Below are positions 21,701-34,601 of a DNA stretch of 64,000 bases, piece by piece. Positions within the stretch are counted from its first letter, which is position 1. Each line of letters starts with the position of its first letter. Made by a program: the position numbers and the translations under genes. The notes under the pieces were generated by a model. It saw nothing but the letters and a program-made list of their open reading frames with translations. It did no database searches and was not told the origin of the DNA. The DNA comes from Pempheris klunzingeri (Eukaryota; Chordata; Actinopteri; Acropomatiformes; Pempheridae), in the NCBI RefSeq assembly GCF_042242105.1, contig NC_092035.1, positions 8,721,477 to 8,785,476 of the forward strand, read 5' to 3'.

Positions 21701-24700
21701 GCCAGAGAGTCCTGCACACACACAAAATTGAGAAAAAGATGCCCTTTGGAGTTTTGTTACAAAAAAAATGGGGACCCACTGTGCTATTAGTGTTCAAAAC
21801 CTCAAGGGTACCTTGAAAAAAATTTAAATCTGTCAGTAAATTCACGTACATTGGGGCAAAAAAGTATTTAGTCAGCCACCAATTGTGCAAGTTCTCCCAC
21901 TTAAAAAGATGAGAGAGGCCTGTAATTTTCATCATAGGTACACTTCAACTATGAGAGACAGAATGGAGGGAAAGAATCCAGGAAATCACATTGTAGGATT
22001 TTTAATGAATTAATTGGTAAATTCCTCGGTAAAATAAATATTTGGTCTCCTACAAACAAGCAAGATTTCTGGCTCTCACAGACCTGTAACTTCTTCTTTA
22101 AGAGGCTCCTCTGTCCTCCACTCGTTACCTGTATAAAAGACACCTGTCCACAACCTCAAACAGTCACACTCCAAACTCCACTATGGCCAAGACCAAAGAG
22201 CTGTCAAAGGACACCAGAAACAAAATTGTAGACCTGCACCAGACTGGGAAGACTGAATCTGCAATAGGTAAGCAGCTTGGTGTGAAGAAATCAACTGTGG
22301 GAGCAATTATTAGAAAATGGAAGACATATAAGACCACTGATAATCTCCCTCGATCTGGGGCTCCACGCAAGATCTCACCCCGTGGGGTCAAAATGATCAC
22401 AAGAACGGTGAGCAAAAATCCCAGAACCACACGGGGGGACCTAGTGAATGACCTGCAGAGAGCTGTGACCAAAGTAACAAAGGCTACCATCGGTAACACA
22501 CTACGCCGCCAGGGACTCAAATCCTGCAGTGCCAGACGTGTCCCCCTGCTTAAGCCAGTACATGTCCAGGCCCGTCTGAAGTTTGCTAGAGAGCATTTGG
22601 ATGATCCAGAAGAGGATTGGGAGAACGTCATATGGTCAGATGAAACCAAAATAGAACTTTTTGGTAAAAACTCAACTTGTCGTGTTTGGAGGAGAAAGCC
22701 CCAAAACATCACTGCTCTAGAGGAGACCTGCATGGAGGAATGGGCCAAAATACCAGCAACAGTGTGTGAAAACCTTGTGAAGACTTACAGAAAACGTTTG
22801 ACCTCTGTCATTGCCAACAAAGGGTATATAACAAAGTACTGAGATGAACTTTTGTTATTGACCAAATACTTATTTTCCACCATAATTTGCAAATAAATTC
22901 TTTAAAAATCAGACAATGTGATTTTCTGGATTTTTTTTTTTCTCATTCTGTCTCTCATAGTTAAAGTGTACCTATGGTGAAAATTAGGCCTTTCTCATCT
23001 TTCTCATCATCTCAATTGGTGGCTGACTAAATACTTTTTTGCCCCACTGTATACTGTATCGACAGGCTCATAGCTCTTGATGTTTTGCATTCGATTTATG
23101 TTTTTGGTGCATTTGGTACTGACATTTAACGAACTGTGTTGTGGCTTTGTGTCTCAGCACGTTCGTCTCCGTGCTGCTACATAAAGTTCAGTGTGTCTCT
23201 CTCACCATGGGGTAGAGGCCGTAGGAAAGGTGCCTTCGCATCCCAGCAGAGGGAGTGTTTTTACTGCGAAGCTCTTTGATCTCCTCCTGGGACTCATGGA
23301 GCATCTCTACACACTCCGCATTCCTCTCCGCTAGCTCGTTCAGCTGCAGCACACACACAAAGCAGTTATTTAAATGACGTTGTCTCTGTATGCAGCATCA
23401 TGTGTGTTAAAGTGACAAACCTAAACATCTGAGATTTAGTTTAATCTGCGACCAGTTTAAATGAAATCAGTGTGTGTGTGTGTTTGTGTGTGTGAGATTG
23501 GACCTCTGCTGTGAGTTGTCTCTGAGCCTCTTTAGAATGCTGCAGGTGGATCCTCAGCTCCTCCTTCTCCAGAGCCAGCTGCATTGAAACAACACACAAC
23601 ATACTGTAAACATTTAAAGACAGGCACACACTACACACTCTTATACTACAAACTGTCCACACATGCAGTTTAACCATGATACATGGTCCAGCTGTCATGA
23701 AATTTGATATCTGCTATTAAAAAAATTCACTGTTTGACTTGACCAGTGATAATGATGTGTGCCCAAACCTCCATTTGCAAATGGTATCTGTATCCCAAGT
23801 CAAGTCCAATTACTAACTCAGTATTTTGAGTCCTAAACAAATCATTAAGCAACCTTCACCCTTCAAATTTAATGTTATTTTAAGTCTTTAAACAGAGTAA
23901 CAGTGTAAATTTACATTTTCTTTGTCATGTGACTCAAGTCCACACCTCTGGTCTGTACAGGACATAATCTGTATCAGTACTTTAGTCTTCCCACCTCCTT
24001 CACTCTGTGTTGCAGCTCAACTATCTGGGAAAGCAACTGAGCGATTTCCTCCTGGTGTCTGAGCAGCTCCTCGTTCTTCTGAGACAGTTCATCTGTCAGA
24101 GACACCATCTGGCTGTTGGACTCACCTAGAGTCGCAACACACAAACAAAAACACACGCAGACCAAAGTTAAAATGAGCTTTCCAGACATCGGACTGTGTC
24201 TTTTGAGTGTAACAGTGTGCACATGTGCATCTCACTCACGGAGCTCCTTCACACAGTCATTCACCAGCTGCTGCTCCTTCTCTTCGTAGGTGATGGTGTC
24301 TCTCTTCAGTTGACATGCCTGGAATGGAGATGTTAAGAGGAACCAGTCAGCACTTCCAACATCATACTGGTAATTGGCATCGGTAATTATACTAACTTCT
24401 TAAAGTGTGGGTCCACATGTCCATTTCACTTCCTGTTATTTTCTGCTCCACTGTCTCCACTATAACCTTGTCTTTGCTGTGTACACCTCGTACCTCAGAC
24501 CTCAGAGTGAGGTTCTCCTCCTCCAGCTCTTGCAGTTTGCTCTGCAGAGACTCCAGCTGGCTTAGTGCTGCGGCAGCGGTGGTTGCGCCTGGTGGCTGAG
24601 GCTGCCGCAGCGGCGTGGACACGCTGGAGTCAGTCTCGCTCTCCTCCGAGGCGCTGGCCACCATCCGCAGCAACTCGTCCTTCTTACTGAGCTCATGCTG

Positions 24701-27700
24701 CAGCTGATTAACCTGTCCGATGCAGATAGTTTGAGTTGAATGATCATTGTGTCATCTTCCTAACCTCCTAACACCAGAACTACCAAACGTAAGCTACCTG
24801 GTCAAGGGCCTGTGCCAGCTGCTCCTCTACTGCCTCGTTGCGTTCCTGCAGCAGGTGGTTCCTCTGCAGCAGTGACTGACCGATCCGAGCTGCCAGCTCC
24901 AAGTCTCTGTCCCGCTGTCCAATGAGAGTAGAGCAGCCAGTGTCAATCAGCTGATTAGAAGCTTCTTATTCATCGAAAACAAATTGTTGCAAGTAAGGGG
25001 ACACCTACCTCTGCCAAAAGGTGTGTGACCACTTCCATGTCATTGTAAGTTTTTGTCATCTGCTCCACACGATCAGCACTGAGGACTGACGAGATGAAAA
25101 TGTTACTTTTAGAAGACACACGAGCAAACACACACACATGCAATCTATTCTGCACATTGTAGCATGTGCATGCAAATGTGCATTCAGTGAAGTCCACAAA
25201 AAACAGTAAAAATATTCCAAACTGGTGGACTCTGTAGCATGCCACCTTAATTTACTGCCTAATAAAATGTTATGACCACAAGCAACGTGAGCAGCCACAA
25301 AATCTGCGTATTTACTGTAGCTGCATTGTACCATCTCTGCATGCTGGCATCAGCAGCCAATCATGAACTAGAGTGGTTAAAATGTGTCAGGCATACTGGT
25401 GAAACACCACAGATGGCATTTAATGATACAGCTCCACAACATGGCAATGTGGTTGCTAGTGGTCTGAATAATGAAGCCACAGTAGCTCTATAGAGACATA
25501 AACAGGCTGCACACACACTATACAGTGCTACAGTACTACAAGCTGTCTAGACAATTGCTACACAAATCACTTGTCTGATGTCATCTACATGCAAAAAGCA
25601 GAGAGGGGCTCCAGATCTGTGGCTATGGAGTGGTTCCAGATCCAAGTTTAAGTGCAACTGTCTGAGCCACATTGTGGACTGAAGCCCCCCTCTGTTACAC
25701 TGGAGCTAAATGAAGAAGTCGCAGAGCAGAACAGGCAGATAGAGAGAGAAGGATACCTTTGGAGAGGCTCTGAGAGCGGGGGTGGGAATAAGAAGAGGGC
25801 TCCAAAGCAAGATACGCTAGTGAGAAAAAGGAGAGAGAAAAGAAGGGAGAATTCAAAAGATGAACAAGCAACCAGCTTGTTTTAAGATGAATGGGACCAA
25901 GAGAAAGAAGGAAAGGAGCAGCAAAGAGAGGCAAGACATAGAGAAAAGTGACGGGCTGAGGATGAAAGCTGAAGCTTCAATAAATCAACTTCAAATAGAA
26001 ACATTAGTTTGTTGAGAGTCAGAGAATCTACACATCAATTAGTTTGGTCCGCTTTTAGCACCTGAGTGGGTGTCACCAGCGCTGCACCGCTCCCCCTTCC
26101 ACCTGTTTAAAGAAAAGTGGTAACTCTAATCATTGAAACATCGCCTTTTACTAACAGACTGAGGACAGACTCCAGACTCTGTGACCAAATGTAGCTCTAT
26201 TCGGCTAAAAAAACCCCAATATTTTTAATATTCACACACTGATGACTGGTTTATCTGTCATTATACAATGCTGCACATCTTTGTAGCTCCATTTATCTCT
26301 CCTCTAAGCTCTTTCGTACATTTAGTGTGATGAAACAATCTACATTTCAGCAGGAATTAAATGCACTAAGCAGTGCTAGAGAGTGAAGCAGCTGCTCAAA
26401 TGGATAAGAGCTGTCGTCCAGTAATCTGAGGCCCACGGTGACCTCTGGATCTGGACACTGCACACCCCTCCAACATGAGACAGATAAAAATAACCTCTGC
26501 CCAACAGAGCTATCTTTGTTCCACACAGGAAGACAGAGACTGCGCATACACAATGCATATGATCTCTCATGTTACTGTACATCTGATGCCAAATGTGCTT
26601 GTCTCACACACACATATCCCTTAACCTGCTGGGAAGAGTGTGTATAAACTATGTCCGTGGTCCAGTTCGACCATGATCTACCAAACTTGATATGACTCCA
26701 AACGCAGTCACACACTGCACACACACACAGTGATACATTAATGTGGCTTGTTTTCACTTGTAGAGAGACAGAGACTGAACTATGGCCACAATAAACTGCT
26801 TCACTGCAAAGTTCAGTGAGATGTAAAATGATCACTTTCAGTTTGATACTGCTTCATGGACTCTTTGCAAACTCACACAGAGGGCAACGGTCAATGGGTG
26901 ACTTGCTAAGAAACACAACGGCCCTTTTGGCTCATGCTTGGGTGGGACCTTTGGCACTTTGTTCGTTTGACACATTAGAGAGGAAGGTCCAGTCTGATCC
27001 ACACATTGCACAGAGACAGAGACAGAGACAAGCATTGCTATCAATTTCAATAATGTTTTTGTGTTATACTCTGATGTAGCTGATGTCCATAGACCTTCCA
27101 CCTGTGTTGCCGATGTGTGTGTGAGGTTGGATCCACACATTTCAGGTGTGAGTTTCTAAGGCGAGAAAGCATTAGGAGTTGCCTGACTCATTTCTTTACT
27201 GTAACAAAACTACATGCTCATTATATAGAATACAATTAGATCACAAACCAGTGACTACTTTCACTGAACAATAGGGGACATTATTTAACTCCCATGAGAC
27301 ATAATTTGATTGAAATACAGTGATATTTGCAAATATTTCTAAATGTATTTTATACTTCTTGAACAATGAAATATAAAAAGGATTCACTGCATTACAACTC
27401 CAAAACGCTTTGCATGTGCATTTAAACAGAGTTGTAAGAGTCTAAGGTTTCTGCTGTTCAAACAGCATTTTGGCCAAGTCTGAGTCAGACAGCTCCCTCA
27501 TCCAATTTCACAACATGACACAAAAATGGGGCACTTGATACAGGAGATGCTTGTATTCAAATATTTAAGCTATTTATTTAAACATTGTCAGCATTGTCTA
27601 ACACATTGTCTGCACATACATATGGGTGCTTTAGGACAACCAGGGGGCATATTAACATGCCGCGCTTCTGCGAGTGCATCAGGCACTATTAATAGGCCGC

Positions 27701-29971
27701 GTCTGATTTAACACTGCAGAAGTGGAGCAAATGTTTTCACCGAGGAGGAATATGAAACCGAGACTCCCCTACTGTACCCCTCGTCTCACATGTGCAGTTA
27801 ACAAGCACATGCACATACAACCTAAAACACACATCACATACAAGATCATGTAAACAAAAGCGTTCTGCAGCCACTGTGCTGCCATCTTCTGTTCTGTTCT
27901 TCTGTATGTGCTCAGGTCAGGTCAAAGAGGTCGAGAGGAAATGTGTGTTGCATACTGTGCATGTGTGAGAAAAACGCGGAGAGGAAGTCACGTCTATCCG
28001 GCTGTTCCCGCATGCCGCAACTTGTTCGAATGTAAACACACGAGCATTCATTCAGACTTCCTGTCTCTCGCGGCTTTTATGTACATACACAACCTTGTAC
28101 TTCTATACTTGTTGAGAATCCTCATTATAACAGATTTCCCAGCCCCTACCCTAGTCTTACCCATCACAACTAAATGCGTAACCCCAACTCTAACTTTACA
28201 TGGTCTAAAACTCAAGCTGGTTCTCACAAAGATGGCTGTATACATACAGTACAGTTTATGCACACTTTCTCCCCCTGCTGCTCCTCCTCCTCCTCCTCCT
28301 CCTCCTCCTCCTCCTCCTCCTCCTCGTTGTCACGTTCGGCCTGACCTTGCAGACATTACCGAAGCTGCTTCTGCAGTAACGTCGGCTCACGTCTCTCTCT
28401 GTCTCACACACAAACGAACGCCAACGCCGCCGCTCACCTTCCATGGCGAAGTTATCGTAAACCTCCTCATTGTGGATGTTTAAAACCGGCATGGCTCGAC
28501 TCATCTCTCCACTGTCCCGTCTGCATCCTCTATCACTCCACTCTGCACCCCCCCCCCCTCCCGCTCAACCCACCTCCCCCCTCATCACTCTGTGTCCCGT
28601 GACTGTGGCTTGGCTTTGCACTCAACTACACTTGACTCTGGCTGGATCACTGGATTCCTCTTGCTCACTGTCTCTCTCTCTCTCTCTCTCTCGCTCGCTC
28701 TCACACACACACACACACACACACAGAGTCAGAGCGGCCTGGTACACACAAGCAAAGACAAACAGACACAATAACAACCCTGTGCCAAACAATATCCACA
28801 GTAAATCCCTGTGATTTTAATTGAAGAGGATGTGCGCGGTATAAAATGCATCCCTCACGTGTCCCACAAACACACCATCTGCTCAAAGACGTTGCCTCAG
28901 GCTTGACCCATCAAAATAAAAGTAGGCAGAGAGACACATAAACAGAAAAGCAAAAGCAAAGATTTGTCTGTACCACGCTGAACACACACACACTTACTCA
29001 TGTAGCGGAACGTCTCCTCGGCCAGCATGGGGGAGATGGCGTTGTGCTGGCCGGGGCCCTCGTCTGGAGAGCAGCTTGGAGAGATGGCCCAGTCCTGGCT
29101 GTCTGACAGGTAGACCGAGCCGGCCGAACCTGAGCCCAGCGAGCCAGAGCCGTAGTTCTTTCCGCTGCTGCCCAGCCCCTCATCTGGGGGTTAGAGCACA
29201 CACAAAATATAATCCAGCATCTAATGATCGCTTTTAAAGATATGGTCTCAACTGTCAAATCTCCAACATGATCATTAATGCCCAACATGATGTATTATTT
29301 TGTCTGAAAAATCATAAACAAATCATTATGAGGCTGAAAAGTGAAAAAAGTTTACTTGATAAAGTGTTTTTAGAATAATTAAGTTAATTTGATCAACCAG
29401 TTTATTGACTGGCTGATATCATTCATAGTAGCAGTGTTTATCACTGTGATTATTCAGCTGATGGAGGCCGTAACCAGCTATAACACTGCCGACACATTCT
29501 ATTAAAAACAGGTCGAGGCTTTATCGTGTTATCGAGCATCACGATGAAAATATCAAGTAAAAAATGAATGATCAGGGATGCTTTTATTTTGTCGAAGCAG
29601 TGCAGCAGTGAATGTGTTTTGAGAGCGATTGTGGGCTGATGAAGCATTTGAATGTGTGTGTGTGTGTGTATTCTTAGCTCAGGCACTGTATAAGCCAATG
29701 TCCTTCCACTTGAGTAAATATGTGGTTTACTGGGACAGATGGGACTAACTATAGCATCGAGCCCAAAGACGGAGCATACTGTACTCCGAGGCAGCATGAC
29801 ATTGGCAGTGTACGCTCGCACTTGCCATTACTGCATCCTATGAGAAGGAGAAAGTACTGTAGCATTAACATCCATTTTGGTACATGACACAGCTGTGCAC
29901 AGCCTAAACACACTACCTGTCTCAGTGCTCGACTCTTTCTTCTCCACCGCCCGCGGTTTGGCTTCAAACAT
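18706..29971 (-). CDS. trak2: Trafficking kinesin-binding protein 2 (TRAK2/Milton family)
   Basis: Minus-strand coding exons, 5' to 3': 29917-30093 (ATG at 29971; frame open upstream), 28998-29183, 25009-25085, 24798-24914, 24494-24712, 24240-24318, 23995-24125, 23504-23578, 23206-23343, 21632-21711, 21369-21509, 20984-21282, 19803-20327, 19581-19698, 18706-19498. They encode about 1,010 residues; all junctions are in phase. TRAK2 links mitochondria (via Miro) to kinesin-1 and dynein-dynactin. Visible: AEETFRYM and ADRVEQMTKTYND (HAP1 N-terminal domain), heptad coiled coil through EEKEQQLVNDCVKEL and LLSQIVELQ, SLAAEIEGTMRREL, the Milton domain (LHHWQQLAKPHLATILDPHP; TKGF), and a C-terminus with PSTPPNSPSHSP and LRRNQSLP. 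TRAK2 rather than TRAK1 is favoured by SDMEEDEE...GITF, by the LRRNQSLP...LKE end, and by the STRADB neighbour. The true start is uncertain. Confidence 0.94.
20328..20983 (-). other. trak2 intron without other features
   Basis: Intron between the Milton-domain exons. I see only ordinary AT-rich sequence with correct splice sites at both ends. Confidence 0.5.
21849..23049 (+). mobile_element. Tc1-like DNA transposon, internally deleted, in trak2 intron
   Basis: The element is 1,201 bp, flanked by TA (21847-21848 and 23050-23051). Terminal inverted repeats of about 105-118 bp begin GGGGCAAAAAAGTATTTAGT and include GAGAGACAGAATG at their inner ends (21952-21966 and about 22945-22960). It lies antisense to trak2. 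The terminal sequence is the well-known fish Tc1 type. Confidence 0.94.
22183..22842 (+). pseudogene. Tc1-like transposase, catalytic domain deleted
   Basis: 219 residues against about 340 for an intact relative. The N-terminal helix-turn-helix domains are present (SKDTRNKIVDLHQTGKTES; RSGAPRKISPRG), as is the first catalytic Asp (VIWSDETK). After VWRRKP the sequence jumps in frame near 22705 to the extreme C-terminus (MEEWAKIPA; RLTSVIANKGYITKY). The second Asp and the third acidic residue of the DDE/D triad are therefore lost. The copy could bind DNA in principle but cannot cut it. Confidence 0.93.
25086..28437 (-). other. Large trak2 intron upstream of the DRVEQMTK exon
   Basis: About 3.3 kb with no exon recognised. 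It holds purine-rich stretches near 25740-25960 and, beside the alternative exon, a CTC trinucleotide tract at 28281-28326. Confidence 0.5.
28281..28326 (+). repeat. (CTC)n trinucleotide repeat
   Basis: About 15 units of CTC/CCT in the trak2 intron just downstream, on the minus strand, of the alternative first exon. Confidence 0.9.
28438..28504 (-). CDS. trak2: Alternative first coding exon of trak2
   Basis: On the minus strand, ATG at 28504 opens MSRAMPVLNIHNEE...DNFAME and is followed by a consensus donor (GAAG|gtgagc). It ends in phase 1, exactly as exon 28998-29183 does, so it can join exon 25009-25085 in frame (...AME-VLSADRVEQ). The product would lack the upstream 80 residues and be about 952 residues long. 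TRAK1 has a comparable short isoform with its own first exon at this point. The inference is alternative promoter use; transcript evidence is not available here. Confidence 0.7.
28670..28725 (+). repeat. (TC)n and (CA)n microsatellite
   Basis: A TC tract at about 28670-28692 is followed by a (CA)12 tract at 28702-28725. It lies about 170-220 bp upstream of the alternative trak2 start codon on the minus strand, that is, in its presumed promoter. Confidence 0.85.
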
Positions 29972-30093
29972 GTCCTGTCCGTGGAGCAGGAGGGGGTCCC
30001 CCACTCCCAAACACAAAGCTGGACAGAAAACCGCAGCCGCTGTGACATCACATTCTGTTTCCGCACTGATGGGTGGTGTCCACACACCTTTAC

Positions 30094-33000
30094 CTGAGGA
30101 GAGAAGGGTGTTTTAGTTAACACTGCCTTTGCTCAAGTTTACAAGCCAAATTAGAGCCAGTGAAGTATAATAACTTCGCCAAAATCAGTTCCTAAAATCA
30201 GTTGGGGGTGGAGTTATTGTGTTGCTGATCATCCGTGTGTGCGTACATGGAGCATCTCTGACTCCGGGCTGCTGACAACATTCATCATTTCCCTCCGTTC
30301 GCTTTCCTTCCTGGTTGATGACATTTAAAGTCAAATGAAACAACATTGCTCCCGCAGTGCTTGCTGTGAATGTCTGGCATCTTCCTTTGGATCTGACAGA
30401 TCTTATGTGCCCTTCGAACTATTCAAGCTACATCAGTCAGGTGTTTTTAGTTGGATACAAAGTCCCTCATTAAGCATTCACGAAAAGAAATATTCAGATT
30501 TACACAAAGCATGCCAGCTGCTGTTACTCTAATGTATTTTCGTTTCCTTCTTATGTGCCACATATTGTTCTAATAGAGGGCCGACGGGTGAGACTAATCC
30601 CTCCCACATCCTGTTGCCTATCTCTGGAGGAATGAGAAGCAGGATGCACTCTCTTAAAGGGCTGAGCTCCCAGTAGAGAGTTGAGAAAATGAAAGAGAGG
30701 ATGTGTGTTATTGTGCTGCTGTGTTACTGGAGGTTTATAGGACAACGCCATGAATTTCTGCTTCACTAAGAGGATAGTGTGCATGGTCATACATCCTACC
30801 ATCTGCCTCACTGGCCTTACTGCTTGGCCTCTGCGTGCAGACATACTACATGCACATCAGTGTGAGGGTGTGTGTGTGCGTGTGTGTATCAGTAGTCCTT
30901 GGGCAACATTCATCCTCTGCTTACGTAACGCTGAAGCGGTTTGCTCCATAAAAGAAGATTACTGTGAGGCATGCAACACTACATCCTAAATGTGCAGTTT
31001 ACCATTACAGGCCTGGCAGATATACTGTACTGGCTTATTAATGACACTGGTGTTGACTAGGGCTGACCAAAATAACCTAGTACCAACAAGTACTGGGTTA
31101 TTACAAGTAGTAATAGTAGAAGACACTACAGTCCTGTAATTCATCCTTTTTGTACACAGACCGCTTTCAGCCAATCACTGCAAGCATTCTTCCATTTAAT
31201 GCAGTGTGTAATTGGGTCATTGGCATGTCCACACAGTGTGTGGTGGTGAGGTCGAGCTCGGTGTATGTCAGCGTGGAAAGATGCCACCAATGGCTATGCT
31301 GCAAGCTTTGGCATTTTATAAAAATAAATGCATAAAATGCAGAAGAATTATGTAAAGGAAAACTGGGAATGCGAGTAACATGACAAAGCACCTCATCAAA
31401 CATGGAAACAAGGTATCAAGTGAAGGATTCTATCGGCATAAGTATCATTTTAAGGGGAGTGGTGCTGGTACTTTAAACAAGGCTGATAATGGAATTATAA
31501 TATTAACATTTACATTAGGAGTAATTCTATGCATAAAATATTGCATTTATTAATTATCTTTACCAACTCTTGACATCAGTATGAGCAGTGCTGCATCCAT
31601 TAAGTTCAAATTCATCATAGCAACAGAGTTCAGATGCTTCTTCTTCTCCCTGATTTGCGAATGCCAACAGCAATCTTGACCGAGTGCCTGTGAGTCATCT
31701 CATGACTAACACTGTCAGGCCAGACAGCCTCTTGTTTGTGATACAGCCGGGGCTTCTGATTCAAACTGACTGAGCTCAAATATTAGAAATTACATAGTGA
31801 GGGATGCTCTTGCAGCCCCACGGCCCCTTTAACTTCCTGACGAAGAGGGCAGACGCTGTGATAAAGCACAAAGTGACAAAGAAAAAACAAAGTGAGAAAT
31901 GCTAGCTAACAGAAATTAAATGAAGATGTGAGGTCTACATTTTATTGACTGCACACACAGGCAATTTCCTTTGGCCTGAAAAGACTTGTGGGAAATTCTG
32001 GCTACAATCTAAAAACAGCCACTTAATGTTGGCAGATTGTTGCACATTGTAAAAGGTGTAAAATGTCAGTGCGGCAACCCAGACAGTGACTCTGTGAAAC
32101 ACAGACAACACAGCGGCGTTCTATCCAGCACTAGTCCGTCACAGCTGTCCCACAGAGACTGGCTGCTTACATCAGCTTTTCACAGACTTCATCTCCCTCC
32201 ATCTCTAATCTCAGCATTCAGCTGATGCTCTTATCCACACTGACCTACAACGAGTGCAGCGAAAGAAATGTCAGTATGTGAATACCGTACTCAGGAATAA
32301 GGAAGGCAAAACAATTTATGCAACACTAGAAACCTCAAGAAGTTATTTTCCCTCCACACCTGAAACTCTAACCTGAACTTTAAGCCAACAGTGGAAAGAT
32401 ATCCTTCTTGACCTTGATTTGTTTTCAGTGGTTTCTTATTTCCCTTGCTTCACTGTCTCCATTCGTGCTGTATCACAGCATCTGCCCCCAGTGCATCTTA
32501 GATCTGACAAACTGGACAGGGCCTGAGGGCTTATGTAAAAAAAACAGGACATTGGAAGCAGCATGTGACACTAACTGGACGGGGCACTTTAACTGCATAA
32601 CCAGAAACCTCTGACTGGAACATGAGCAGACATTCCATGGCAGGTCTTATCATATTATAAAGGACAAAACAGTGCAGTTTAATGCAACTTCCACCTACAT
32701 GGAATACTCATCTAATCTATTTGATCTGAATAATTAATCTACATATGTGCCTTCCTCCAAACTCCCATTTGAAAAACCTGTTACTTTAAGGCGCTTCACT
32801 GACCAGTAAACATACAGACGAGCTAAACATGAGTTTAACACTTTCAATTAATCATTAATCATTGGGAGCTGACCTGCCATTCGGCATGATTTTAATATAT
32901 GAAAACCCTGCTATTTGTGAAAACATTTTCAATTACAGAAACTGTTGGTGTGAAACTGCCTCAGTAATCTCCCACCTTGGTAGGCTGTGGTAAAACCATA

Positions 33001-33448
33001 AACCTGGGTTGTACTGTTATCACCTTAAGGATCGTCTACGTGCCGATCTTACCAGAAGATCCATGTTTGAATGTAAAATATATTTTGGTTATGATCAGGA
33101 TATTTGGATCAGGATTTTATAAATTCTTGTTGAATATGGCAATTCGCAAACACGGGTAACGACAATGTTACGCTTCATGTTCAACTGTTTATTAACTGAC
33201 ATGTATGGTACATGTTTACATACTTGACACTTTGTTATATGAAGGCAAACGCGAGCCACTGATGATATTTCATTTTGTAATGTTAGCTAACCAGTATATG
33301 CAAATGTGTAGCAGGCCAGCTATGGCAACGGTAAATGTTAGCTAACATTTTTTCATTGGCTAACAATGCGATCGCGAGTTCAAACTGGCAACAAGTCGCA
33401 TCACAGCGTTAAAGGTATAAAAGATGTCTGACAATCATAAAAACCTAC
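30094..33448 (-). other. 5' region of trak2 without recognised coding exon
   Basis: 3.3 kb between the first recognised coding exon and a candidate 5' exon near 33450-33600. I searched for the acidic DLPEVE/SLLEEQLP segment that mammalian TRAKs carry here and did not see it on the minus strand. Mostly AT-rich sequence. Confidence 0.45.
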
Positions 33449-33760
33449 CCTATTTCACTGTTATTCCACAGCATGGGCAGATCCAGCGGTCTGTCAATCC
33501 CTTCAACCAAAACCTCAAACAATAGAGAAGACGGGAAGGAGAGGGCAGCTTCTGCGTCATGAACCAGCGACGGTGAGCGCGGTGACGTATTTATCATGCG
33601 CCAATTATCTCTGTCAAATTAAAAGTCCTGTCAAAGGACTACATTATCGCTTCGCGGTGTTATGGGCGTCGATATTGGGAGTCAACTGGTGACTTTTTGA
33701 ACAGCTCTTGTAATTTGGACAGAGAATGAAAGAATATGAACTTTATAGACACAGTGTCGT
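33440..33760. promoter_or_regulatory. Putative shared trak2/stradb promoter region
   Basis: This CpG-richer stretch in an AT-rich neighbourhood includes GCGCGGTGACGTA (CRE-like TGACGTA) near 33577-33590 and CTTCGCGG near 33650. A minus-strand consensus donor (GAAATAGG|gtaggt) at 33449 suggests a trak2 5' exon to its left. stradb lies to the right, so transcription would diverge. The human pair is also divergent. The start sites are not determined. Confidence 0.4.
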
Positions 33761-34601
33761 GTAGGATACCAGGCTCTCCTTTGTATTTTTAACTTGTTTA
33801 CGTCGAAGCGCCTGTCGAGAGGAGAAGGTGAGCAGCTTCTTTTAATCACAGGGAACTTCAGATACATTCAGCAAACACAACACCCTTTATTCAACTGAGA
33901 TAACGTCAGCGCAATGCTGTGCCCACATATTTACATTTGTAAGCCGAGCTACCGAATTAGGAGACCTACAGGATGCGTATTATTGTTTTTGTGTCGCCTT
34001 TCCTTACTTCAGAGTTAAAAATGAACGCGTGAGACAATCATTTGAACCGAAATAAGCTAATATGTGTGCCCTTGTAATACTATTAGCCGTCGATTTTAAT
34101 TATAATCCTGCTGTGATTAAGCGAAAATTGCTGCAGTAAATCTAACCTTGAAGTGCAACTGAATTTGATTATTGTTTAGCAAACTGATGAAGTTAGGATT
34201 GTAATGCACACATTTTGCTTTAGTGCACCACTAACATAACCTCTGTGCAATGCAGCATAAACCAAGTCAACAGAGGGAAAAAATACATCAACTGCTCATC
34301 GGGGATGTGTGGCTCTAATACTATTCACAATTTCATTCACAATATCCCTCTATCGCATGGACAGTGAGTTTCCTATCGTTCCCTCAGATCTGTAGATCAG
34401 CTGATCCTGCCAGGTGAAGCGCAGACGGATGGATGAATGGCTGAAGTTGGATGGATGCTGGCTGCTGCTTTCTAGTCTAGTGGGGGATTCGCCGTTTGTC
34501 TCATATTACACCGCCATCTCCCTCCATCGCGGTCGGTCTCCTGCGGCCTGTGAGCGGATGAATGCCAAAGCCTGTGATTGTCCCATCGCCAAAAGGACTC
34601 C

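Noticed and set aside
27908-28483. 191-codon + strand frame near the trak2 alternative exon
   Set aside because: Spans a CTC repeat and intron sequence, with no domain; shadow of repeat and antisense exon.
33449-33597. Minus-strand 49-codon frame as the trak2 first coding exon
   Set aside because: Ends in phase 2, while the next recognised exon needs phase 1; probably 5' UTR.
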